A stretch of 12,095 bases of DNA, from NCBI GenBank assembly GCA_013824385.1, contig PNNU01000055.1, positions 1-12,095 on the forward strand. Direction: 5' to 3'. This DNA is from Anaerolinea sp. (GTDB lineage: Bacteria > Chloroflexota > Anaerolineae > Anaerolineales > Anaerolineaceae). The notes under the pieces are model-generated. The model searched no databases. It was not told where the DNA came from and saw only the letters and a program-made list of their open reading frames with translations. The translations under genes were made by a program, and so were the position numbers. Positions 1 through 5,965 of the stretch are shown here, one piece after another (the first letter of the stretch is position 1; every line of letters begins with the position of its first letter).

Positions 1-46
1 GTTCACATAAAAAACTACGGGGGTTTTGCCTTAAGAGATTATTAGC

Positions 47-277
47 TTACTTTTTTGAAAAGCTGCTCAACTTGATTGCCTGGTCAAGCGCATTGACAAG
101 TTCCTGAGCCTGGGTGGGGGTGAGATATAAATGGCTTTCATCATGCAGAAAGACTTTTTCTTCATCAGGGCATGATTCAATTATTTTCAGACAGATGTTA
201 TCTTCATAACCGCAGTCATCTGATTCAAAAAAAACTTCAACCTGTAAACTGTCATCGAGAAGCAAGATTGGTTTCAT
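47..277 (-). CDS. Small acidic hypothetical protein (76 aa)
   Basis: I do not recognise this protein. It is 76 aa, soluble and acidic in its N-terminal two thirds, with two cysteines (C22, C29) and a third at C36. Its C-terminal part has the pattern 'LYLTPTQAQELVNALDQAI', a short strand followed by an amphipathic helix. I chose the ATG at 277 because GGAGG lies 8 bases upstream of it. The frame stays open to a TTG at 325, but that codon has no comparable ribosome binding site. The gene starts 52 bases after the stop of the dicluster ferredoxin gene on the same strand, so co-transcription is plausible. There is no signal peptide or membrane segment. The 46 bases to the window edge hold no gene and no convincing terminator. 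Confidence 0.7.
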   Translation of the reverse strand: MKPILLLDDSLQVEVFFESDDCGYEDNICLKIIESCPDEEKVFLHDESHLYLTPTQAQELVNALDQAIKLSSFSKK

Positions 278-329
278 CTTTAGTGCCTCCGGATTTAGTA
301 TAGTCCAATCAGGAGATAAATTCAACGGT

Positions 330-1241
330 TCATGATTCTGTTAATGAAATTATCTTGCTCATTTCGAATGGTTGACCTTTGGATGGCGTGAGAATGAGTT
401 CCACAGCGTTCTGATCGCAATGCGAAACACAAATACCGCAGCCCATGCAAGCCGACAAATTGATGTGACTGAGCCCGTCCAGGATTTCAATGGCGCCGAA
501 CTGGCAATAAGGCTCGCAAATTCCGCAGCCGATACAACGTTCTTCATTAACAATGGCGGTATATCCTGAAGATGCCAGCATCGGAGTGCCTGATTGGTGG
601 GCTTGCACGGCTCCACAGCAGCACGAGCAGCAGTTGCAGATGGCGTAAAAGCGCTGCAAAACAGCCTGCTTGAAAAAAGCGTGGTGTACATGCCCGCGCG
701 CTTCTTCCGCTTCGAGGATGGCGATGGCTTCTTCATGGTTAATGGCGCGTGATTGTGTGGGGTGGTGTTCCAAAGTGAAGCTGGCGAAGGGTTCGCCCAC
801 GATCAAACATACATCCAGCGGCAGGCATGGATTCTCGCGCGCCACGCGGCATGGACAATCCAGGGCGACCAGGGCTTCGGGATTGTCGATGATCAAGCTT
901 CGAGCCAGTTGAAAAGGGATGACCTTTTCGAGATCATCGACCTTAATGTTTTGTTTAATGGTGACCAATTCTCTGGCGGTTTCCAAAGAGATGACTTTGC
1001 CATGATACGTATCGGCAAAAGTGATCTTGTCCGCTTTGACGGGTCGGGGTGGAAAAACCTTGGCGACCAATGTAAGCAGCATTGCTCCAAATTTCCCCAG
1101 CCGGTTGGATGCGGTGGCCGTTGCAATGTAGAAAAACGGAAAACGTAGATACAAGTATCCGTGCAGTTTTTCGGTGAGTGGATAGTCTTTAATCCGGTTG
1201 GCTTCATTCCAATACTTGCGTGTGGATGGGGAAATGGGCAT
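330..1241 (-). CDS. Cysteine-rich dicluster 4Fe-4S ferredoxin-type protein
   Basis: This is a 303-aa electron-transfer protein. The C-terminal third carries a bacterial-type 2[4Fe-4S] ferredoxin domain with C236-x2-C239-x2-C242-x3-C246 and C265-x2-C268-x2-C271-x3-C275. Upstream are two further cysteine clusters that a plain ferredoxin lacks: CPC at 129-131 with C139 and C145, and 'CNCCSCCCG' at 202-210. These could bind an extra metal centre. The segment at about residues 30-65 is hydrophobic and could associate with the membrane, but it contains charges and is not a clear signal peptide. The ATG at 1241 follows GGAG at a spacing of 7. The gene is divergent from an F420-type reductase and is followed by a small acidic protein. 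The physiological donor and acceptor cannot be read from the sequence. Family assignment is firm; specific function is not. Confidence 0.9.
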   Translation of the reverse strand: MPISPSTRKYWNEANRIKDYPLTEKLHGYLYLRFPFFYIATATASNRLGKFGAMLLTLVAKVFPPRPVKADKITFADTYHGKVISLETARELVTIKQNIKVDDLEKVIPFQLARSLIIDNPEALVALDCPCRVARENPCLPLDVCLIVGEPFASFTLEHHPTQSRAINHEEAIAILEAEEARGHVHHAFFKQAVLQRFYAICNCCSCCCGAVQAHQSGTPMLASSGYTAIVNEERCIGCGICEPYCQFGAIEILDGLSHINLSACMGCGICVSHCDQNAVELILTPSKGQPFEMSKIISLTES

Positions 1242-1307
1242 CGAGAATCTCCTCTACAAAGTTAACCGTGTTTCCACAGATAAGATGCGAAGGAAAATGA
1301 TCCGATT

Positions 1308-1313
1308 TATAAT
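1308..1313 (+). promoter_or_regulatory. Candidate -10 element for the F420-type reductase gene
   Basis: A perfect TATAAT lies about 40 bases upstream of the start at 1353, inside the 111-base divergent gap. The -35 region at the matching distance (ATGCGA at 1285-1290) is poor, so the promoter may be weak or activator dependent. Confidence 0.35.
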
Positions 1314-1352
1314 AAATATGTATATTCGATAATAAGTCATGGAGAGATGATA

Positions 1353-1787
1353 ATGGCTCAAAACAAAGGGAATCAGTTCATGATTACGGTAATCAAATCA
1401 CCTTTGGTTGGCTTATTTGGCAAAGGACTGGCTGCAATCACTCTCAAAGGCCGAAAAACAGGCAAGGAACTATCGGTTCCGATCAATATTATTGAAGATA
1501 CTGAGGCTTATACCGTGATCAGCAAAAGAGATCGCACCTGGTGGCGTAATCTGCGCGGCGGTACCAAGGTTGAGCTATGGTCAAAAGGACAAAATTCGAT
1601 CGTCAATGGATCGGTCTTCGAAGCACCTGATGAAGTAAGAGTGGCACTTTCTCAGTTCTTTACACAGCATGCCAACATGGCAAAATATTTCAAAGTAAGC
1701 TTCAATCCGGATGGCAGCCTGAATGACGCCGATTTGGATAATGCATCAACTGAACGCGTTGTGATCAAACTTCAAAAACCGTTATAA
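1353..1787 (+). CDS. Deazaflavin (F420)-dependent nitroreductase/quinone reductase family protein
   Basis: A 144-aa split-barrel flavin/deazaflavin-binding protein of the Ddn/FQR (DUF385) family. The diagnostic segments are 'LKGRKTGKELSVPI' near the N-terminus, matching the family's GRxSGxxxxxPL strand, and 'TWWRNLRGGTKVEL' further on, matching the W-x-x-N-L-x-x pattern beside the cofactor. Members transfer hydride from F420H2 to quinones or nitroaromatics; some relatives bind FMN or haem, so the cofactor is inferred. I chose the ATG at 1353 because GGAG at 1341-1344 sits 8 bases upstream. The in-frame ATG at 1347 would be only 2 bases from it. There is no signal peptide. The gene stands alone and is closed by a strong hairpin. 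If the host makes F420, that fits an anaerobic Chloroflexota or actinobacterial-type metabolism. Confidence 0.82.
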   Translation: MAQNKGNQFMITVIKSPLVGLFGKGLAAITLKGRKTGKELSVPINIIEDTEAYTVISKRDRTWWRNLRGGTKVELWSKGQNSIVNGSVFEAPDEVRVALSQFFTQHANMAKYFKVSFNPDGSLNDADLDNASTERVVIKLQKPL

Positions 1788-1811
1788 AAGCCTCACATGC
1801 AGGGTAATTAA

Positions 1812-1843
1812 AAAAATCCGAATTATTTGAATTCGGATTTTTA
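1812..1843. terminator. Bidirectional rho-independent terminator
   Basis: A 13-bp perfect stem (1812-1824 with 1830-1842) encloses a 5-base loop (ATTTG). The A/T ends of the arms give a U-run in either direction. It lies between the convergent reductase and lipoprotein genes, 24 bases after one stop and 25 before the other, so it probably ends both transcripts. Confidence 0.85.
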
Positions 1844-1867
1844 TTTTAACTTGTTGAAAACTAACCA

Positions 1868-2557
1868 CTATTCTCGTGTGAGTATAAGCGGCGCCAGATC
1901 CATGTCATCCACGGCAATTACTTTAAGCGAAAGTGTATTGGCATCAACACATACATATTGATAGAGTTTAACAGTATTGGGTTCTCCAAACATGCTTTGA
2001 GTCATGGTGGTTACAGAACCCATCGTGTCAACGGCAATTAGCATATCACCTTCGTTTTGATTGCTGAAGGTAATTGTATCGCCTTCAACAGTGTAATCCG
2101 CGGTGGATACGCCATTGATGATCAGGGTGATGGGAATTTCAATGGGCGAATCAGAAGCGGACATTGTCATTGTGAAACTCTGGGTGAAGTTATCAGTGGT
2201 TAGAGAACTGGTATGGTCAGGGTTGAAAGCAAATGTGGCTGAGCCTGAAAAATCTCCGCTTGTAAAAATAACGTCATTCTCGGTATTCTCAGTTATGTTT
2301 TGTTTGACAGAATCCATATAAGTCTCAAAATTAGTCATCTTCCAATTTCCAACCAGGCAGTCGCCCGATGCGGCAGGCGGAGGTTCGGTGGCTGCGGGGG
2401 CGGCAGTGACTTCGGCGGTAGTGGATTCGGCAGCTTCTGGAGCTGCCGATTCAGTGGTTGGAGTGACATTAGCGGGACCGCACCCTGCCAGTGCCAAACT
2501 AATGATTAGCATTATTGATGCAAGCGATAAAACGGTAAGGTTTCTCTTTTGATTCAT
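1868..2557 (-). CDS. Secreted lipoprotein with lipocalin-like C-terminal domain
   Basis: A 229-aa lipoprotein. Residues 1-25 form a type II signal peptide (positive MNQKR, then a hydrophobic core) ending in the lipobox LAGC with the lipidated cysteine at C26. Residues about 28-64 are a low-complexity linker rich in Thr, Ala, Glu and Pro, typical of surface lipoproteins. The globular part starts at 'CLVGNWKM' (67-74). It has a G-x-W motif and alternating beta-strands ('SGSATFAFNPDH', 'DYTVEGDTITF'), resembling calycin or lipocalin-like beta-barrels. C67 and C203 are the only cysteines in the mature domain and could form a disulfide closing the barrel. The ATG is preceded by AGGA at about 8 bases. 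No ligand can be inferred, and the fold is an inference from pattern only. The gene is divergent from the BrkB-like gene. Confidence 0.8.
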   Translation of the reverse strand: MNQKRNLTVLSLASIMLIISLALAGCGPANVTPTTESAAPEAAESTTAEVTAAPAATEPPPAASGDCLVGNWKMTNFETYMDSVKQNITENTENDVIFTSGDFSGSATFAFNPDHTSSLTTDNFTQSFTMTMSASDSPIEIPITLIINGVSTADYTVEGDTITFSNQNEGDMLIAVDTMGSVTTMTQSMFGEPNTVKLYQYVCVDANTLSLKVIAVDDMDLAPLILTRE

Positions 2558-2595
2558 AATTTTTTCCTGGTCTTCTTCAAAATGGAATGAGTTAT

Positions 2596-2624
2596 AAAGT
2601 AATTCAATTTCTCATATTTTTCAA
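2596..2624 (-). promoter_or_regulatory. Candidate sigma70-type promoter of the lipoprotein gene
   Basis: Reading the minus strand, TTGAAA (2619-2624) and TACTTT (2596-2601) are separated by exactly 17 bases, giving a leader of about 30 bases to the ATG. The -35 is a good match; the -10 keeps only the TAnnnT core. Confidence 0.35.
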
Positions 2625-2698
2625 TCACTAATTCTAGCATTGTTTAGGTGAGTAAATTTCATAAAAAGACCGAGAAAATTATGCATGGATTCAGGTTT

Positions 2699-2727
2699 TT
2701 TTCAGAGGTAACTTGATACTCTATTAT
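2699..2727 (+). promoter_or_regulatory. Candidate sigma70-type promoter of the BrkB-like gene
   Basis: TTTTCA (2699-2704) and TATTAT (2722-2727) are spaced 17 bases apart, with transcription expected to start about 35-40 bases before the ATG at 2773. The leader lacks a strong Shine-Dalgarno sequence. Confidence 0.35.
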
Positions 2728-2772
2728 TATGAGAGTTTTTTATAGGCTTCATTCAGAAAAAAAGTTTATTCT

Positions 2773-3687
2773 ATGCATAAACTAAAAACGTTTTGGGCTG
2801 TTGTGCGCGCATCTTTTCAGGCTTGGTCAGATGACAACGCCGTCCAACTTTCTGCAGCTATTGCTTTCTACACAATTTTCTCAATTCCCCCTTTACTTTT
2901 TATCGCGCTTACCATCACAGGCAATATTTTTGATACTGAAACAGCCAAAAACCAATTAGTATCTCAAGTCGGCAACCTTATTGGCGTTCAAACCGGGGAA
3001 TTTGTAAAATCGATCTTGAACAACACACAAAAACAGTATGAGGGTCCTCTAGCTTCGATATTCAGTATAATAGTCCTAATTGGGGGAGCATCCGGTATTT
3101 TTTATCAGATCCAATATGCGTTAAACAAGATCTGGAGGGTGCCAAAAAAACAGGATCTTAGTTGGATAAAAACGGTGAAAAATCGATTCCTCTCTTTTCT
3201 ACTAATCCTGGGCATCGGATTACTTTTCTTGCTTGTGTTAGTCCTCAGCGTTTTGCTTTCAGAATTTATTAGCGGTGCGAAAGGAGTCATTCAGAACGTC
3301 TTTCTTTTGGATTTGATCAATTTTCTCGTATTTTTCATAACAGTAACCATACTGATTGCCATCATCTACCGGGTGATTCCAGATAAAGAAACCTCTTGGA
3401 CGGATGTCTGGTTGGGTGCTAGTGTGACAGGTTTGTTGTTCATGATTGGGAAATTTGGAATTGGAATATTCCTCAATATGAGCAACACGGGATCCGCCTA
3501 CGGTGCGGCTGGTTCACTGATTGTTTTGCTAATTTGGGTTTATTTCTCAACCATTGTCTTTCTTTTGGGAGCTGAATTTACACACGTATATTCCAGAAGG
3601 TTCGGATCGCGAAAAATCGCCAACCTTGCAATAAAATTTGGTGTCGAAAAAGTTCCTGATCAAAACGGACCAACTCAAGAAAAATGA
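2773..3687 (+). CDS. YihY/BrkB family inner membrane protein
   Basis: A 304-aa polytopic membrane protein of the YihY/virulence factor BrkB family, close to the usual family length. Six hydrophobic segments are visible at about residues 25-50, 93-116, 139-165, 178-200, 212-236 and 245-270. Family signatures include 'LSAAIAFYTIFSIPPLL' (27-42) in the first segment, 'YALNKIWRV' (115-123), 'YRVIP' (199-203) and the last segment 'LIWVYFSTIVFLLGAEF'. The tail after about residue 275 is hydrophilic and cytosolic. The biochemical role of the family is unresolved; older names such as ribonuclease BN are misannotations, and transport functions have been proposed. The ATG at 2773 is the only sensible start before the first conserved segment, although its ribosome binding site is weak. 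The gene ends 16 bases from the convergent small gene. Confidence 0.92.
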   Translation: MHKLKTFWAVVRASFQAWSDDNAVQLSAAIAFYTIFSIPPLLFIALTITGNIFDTETAKNQLVSQVGNLIGVQTGEFVKSILNNTQKQYEGPLASIFSIIVLIGGASGIFYQIQYALNKIWRVPKKQDLSWIKTVKNRFLSFLLILGIGLLFLLVLVLSVLLSEFISGAKGVIQNVFLLDLINFLVFFITVTILIAIIYRVIPDKETSWTDVWLGASVTGLLFMIGKFGIGIFLNMSNTGSAYGAAGSLIVLLIWVYFSTIVFLLGAEFTHVYSRRFGSRKIANLAIKFGVEKVPDQNGPTQEK

Positions 3688-3703
3688 AGGATCTGTGAAA
3701 AAA

Positions 3704-3976
3704 CTAGAAATCTTGCCGATGAAAGTCGACTTTTTCTATTTTTGGCCCAAAATAAAATGCTGCTTTAAGCAAATTAGAAAAGATCTGTTCACGGTCATAC
3801 TCTGATTCACCTTGTATATGATCAAAATGAACCAATACAGTTTTGGCTTGATCAACATCTGCCCGTAGTTTTATTATTAACTCATGAAACTCATAATCAC
3901 TTACCGGCAGTTTATTCTTTTCAACGGTTTCTATTTCAACACCGTTTAATGGCTTATTCAAGGTTTTAGTAATCAT
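3704..3976 (-). CDS. Small hypothetical protein (90 aa)
   Basis: I do not recognise a family. The 90-aa product is soluble, with no cysteine and no signal peptide. A central strand 'AKTVLVHFDHI' is flanked by an amphipathic helix before it ('DYEFHELIIKLRADV') and another after it ('REQIFSNLLKAAFYF'), ending in a strand, so a small alpha/beta fold is likely. The gene is probably real: AGGAG sits 7 bases before the ATG and the composition is protein-like throughout. It is convergent with the BrkB-like gene and has its own 172-base upstream gap, so it is likely a single-gene unit. No clear terminator hairpin follows its TAG stop. Confidence 0.6.
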   Translation of the reverse strand: MITKTLNKPLNGVEIETVEKNKLPVSDYEFHELIIKLRADVDQAKTVLVHFDHIQGESEYDREQIFSNLLKAAFYFGPKIEKVDFHRQDF

Positions 3977-4082
3977 AATTGTGCTCCTGATTTTTAGCTT
4001 ACCTGTAATCTGATATTAATGTCCTGAATAAACCCTATTAAATATAGGTATAAATTAGATAGCCTTGATCTATATTCTTTAT

Positions 4083-4113
4083 AAAAAATCGGTATGGAAA
4101 CTTTCCATACCGA
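4083..4113 (-). terminator. Rho-independent terminator of the GNAT gene
   Basis: A 12-bp perfect inverted repeat (4089-4100 with 4102-4113, core CGGTATGGA/TCCATACCG) lies 35 bases after the GNAT stop. On the minus strand it is followed by a T-run at 4084-4089. With a realistic 5-base loop the stem is about 10 bp. Confidence 0.8.
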
Positions 4114-4119
4114 ACATTC

Positions 4120-4138
4120 GACAAAAACTGACAAAAAC
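4120..4138. repeat. Short tandem direct repeat
   Basis: GACAAAAAC occurs twice (4120-4128 and 4130-4138), offset by 10 bases, between the GNAT stop codon and its terminator. It may be a chance A-rich duplication; no function is evident. Confidence 0.4.
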
Positions 4139-4148
4139 ATTAGAGATT

Positions 4149-5267
4149 TTACAAATGTTTAACGAAGCAGCGCCGGCGTTTGCGTACCCGGTTTTCGAAA
4201 AATTTCCACATGGTTTGGACGGCAATGTTATCCTCAAGGTTGGGATTGCCTTCCACAATGCTGATGCCATGGCTGACGAAGGCATCATAGATCTGCACCA
4301 TTAACATGCTATTCACGCCCATACCGCGGTAAGCATCTCTGATGCCCACAAGGTAAAGGTCAGCGACTTTGTTTTTCTTCATCGCGCGCAAAAAGTGGAT
4401 AAAGCCTAAAGGCAAAATATCGCCGTGGCTTTTTTGCAGTGCTTCTGAAAATGATGGGAAGGTGATGCCGAACGCTACCACCTTATCATTCTCATCCAAT
4501 ACGATGGGGATAAATTCAGGGATGGCGAAACCAAAGTAGCTGTTAATGTAACCCCGTACCTGCTCCTTGCTGAGCGGAACCGTCCCGTAGAGATTGCGAT
4601 AGGCTTCATCAATCACTTCAAAAAGTTGGGTTGCATATCGCAGCAGGTCTTTCTTGTTTCCTTTTAATAGGTGCAGATTGTACTTTTTGGCCACAAGGTC
4701 AGCCGTCTTGCGAATCTGACCCATGTGTTCGCCAGAGAGCTTGATCTCATACTCCAACCAATCCACGTCTTTGGCATAGCCCATTGCTTCAATATGACTC
4801 TGGTAGTAGGGATAGTTGTATAAAGTCGCCAGTGTGGCCACTTCGTCAAATCCGTCTATCAACATGCCTTCACGATCAAGGTCGGTGAAACCCAGCGGAC
4901 CGTGCAGGCCGTTCATACCCAGCTCTTTAGCCCATTTTTCCACCTCACCGATCAACGCTGTAGAAACTTCCGCATCGTCAATGAAATCGAGCCAGCCGAA
5001 GCGCATATATTTGTCGCCCCATTTGAGTTCGTGTTTTGGCACAAGAATGCCGGCCACCCTGCCAACAATCTTGCCGTCGCGATATGCCAAAAAATACCTG
5101 GCTTTTGCTTCAGCGAAGGCGGGATTCTTGTCGCTGCGCAGCGTATTCATTTCATCCATATACAGGCTGGGGACGTAATAACGGTTGTTTTTATATATTG
5201 CTAATGGAAAACGGATAAAGTGGCGCAATTGGCGGTGGTTTTGAACTTCACGGATTTCTACGGTCAT
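4149..5267 (-). CDS. GNAT-fold acyltransferase, YghO-like
   Basis: A 372-aa protein resembling the E. coli YghO group of N-acetyltransferase-like proteins. The N-terminal half (about 1-170) has GNAT-type strands, 'ARYFLAYRDGKIVGRVAGI', and a conserved-looking segment 'GPLGFTDLDREGMLIDGF'. The C-terminal half contains the acetyl-CoA loop 'YRGMGVN' (R314, G317; the last motif position is Asn rather than Gly or Ala), followed by a helix and the 'VEGNPNLEDN' segment. This suggests two GNAT-like lobes with the C-terminal one binding acyl-CoA. The acceptor substrate is unknown. The C-terminus is strongly basic (RKRRR). The ATG at 5267 follows AGG at 7 bases. The gene lies 91 bases downstream of the cupin gene on the same strand and ends at a strong terminator, so the two may share a transcript. 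Confidence 0.85.
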   Translation of the reverse strand: MTVEIREVQNHRQLRHFIRFPLAIYKNNRYYVPSLYMDEMNTLRSDKNPAFAEAKARYFLAYRDGKIVGRVAGILVPKHELKWGDKYMRFGWLDFIDDAEVSTALIGEVEKWAKELGMNGLHGPLGFTDLDREGMLIDGFDEVATLATLYNYPYYQSHIEAMGYAKDVDWLEYEIKLSGEHMGQIRKTADLVAKKYNLHLLKGNKKDLLRYATQLFEVIDEAYRNLYGTVPLSKEQVRGYINSYFGFAIPEFIPIVLDENDKVVAFGITFPSFSEALQKSHGDILPLGFIHFLRAMKKNKVADLYLVGIRDAYRGMGVNSMLMVQIYDAFVSHGISIVEGNPNLEDNIAVQTMWKFFENRVRKRRRCFVKHL

Positions 5268-5303
5268 TTTTCAACCTTTTAATTATTTTGATTTGAATAG
5301 ATG

Positions 5304-5316
5304 ATTGCACTGCAAT
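5304..5316. repeat. Short palindrome upstream of the GNAT gene
   Basis: ATTGCA-C-TGCAAT is a perfect 6-bp inverted repeat with a 1-base centre, in the 91-base gap between the cupin stop and the GNAT start. It could be a small operator, but a palindrome this short may be chance. Confidence 0.25.
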
Positions 5317-5358
5317 ACTTAACACCGAAAGCGGATTAAGGTGCCTAAAAAATGTGAA

Positions 5359-5883
5359 CTAACTGGCAAATCCTTCAGGCATCCGTGGTTCAGAGTTATT
5401 CGCGGTCAATCTCAAAATGTCTTCTTTTCGATCTGGGTAGTTTTTCAATAGCACTTTGCGAACACCCCCCTCATACATGCTGCCGGTGAAACCGGGCGCA
5501 AGAGTACAGCCAAACAAGGCGTAACTGCCACCATCCACAATCTGGCCGGCTTGCCAAACGCCCGCTTGCACTACAAATTGAACATGATGTCCCTTGAGTG
5601 GATCACTTCCCATAACCACTTCACAGCTGCTGCCATCTGGCGCCAATAGTACCAGACGCAGAGGATCTCCGCCGTAAAAGTGCCAGGTCTCGTCCACTGG
5701 CAGGCGGTGAAAGAATGATTGGCTCAATGGATCGCTGCAGTACATGCCGATCATGGCAGTACCCACCGGGCTGCCGTCGGCAAATTCCTGGGTAGAGCGC
5801 CATGTGCTGGCAAAAAGCGTGCCCTCCGTGGGCAGTGGGGTGAAGTGAAAATGATCGATGAGGGCTTTGATTTTAGGGTCCAT
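5359..5883 (-). CDS. Cupin_5 (DUF985) family protein
   Basis: A 174-aa single-domain cupin of the DUF985 (Cupin_5) family, full length. The first cupin motif is seen at H59-x5-E65-x-W67-x2-Y70-G71 ('FHRLPVDETWHFYGGDP'). The second half has 'VQAGVWQAG' (105-113), 'YALFGCTLAPGF' (121-132) and E138, which together complete the small beta-barrel. Family members have an RmlC-like fold and a putative metal or ligand pocket, but no established reaction, so I assign no substrate. The ATG at 5883 has only a weak purine stretch upstream. The gene begins 82 bases after the stop of the giant DUF4132-type gene on the same strand. I see no terminator in that gap, so read-through is possible. It likely leads into the downstream GNAT gene. 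Confidence 0.88.
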   Translation of the reverse strand: MDPKIKALIDHFHFTPLPTEGTLFASTWRSTQEFADGSPVGTAMIGMYCSDPLSQSFFHRLPVDETWHFYGGDPLRLVLLAPDGSSCEVVMGSDPLKGHHVQFVVQAGVWQAGQIVDGGSYALFGCTLAPGFTGSMYEGGVRKVLLKNYPDRKEDILRLTANNSEPRMPEGFAS

Positions 5884-5965
5884 TTTTCCGCTAGGATAGT
5901 CTTATGTTTTCAAATAGTGCTACCATATTACTAGTTAAAAAACCTGAAAGCTAATTCAATATGTT

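Noticed and set aside
1..46. Terminator hairpin after the first gene
   Set aside because: Only a 5-bp AAAAC/GTTTT pairing can be drawn; it is too weak to call.
278..325. Extended N-terminus of the 76-aa protein from a TTG start
   Set aside because: GGAGG is ideally placed for the ATG at 277, while the TTG at 325 lacks a comparable site.
753..1148. Open frame of 131 codons on the plus strand inside the ferredoxin gene
   Set aside because: It is antisense to a gene with unmistakable ferredoxin motifs, has no matching ribosome binding site, and its translation resembles no protein.
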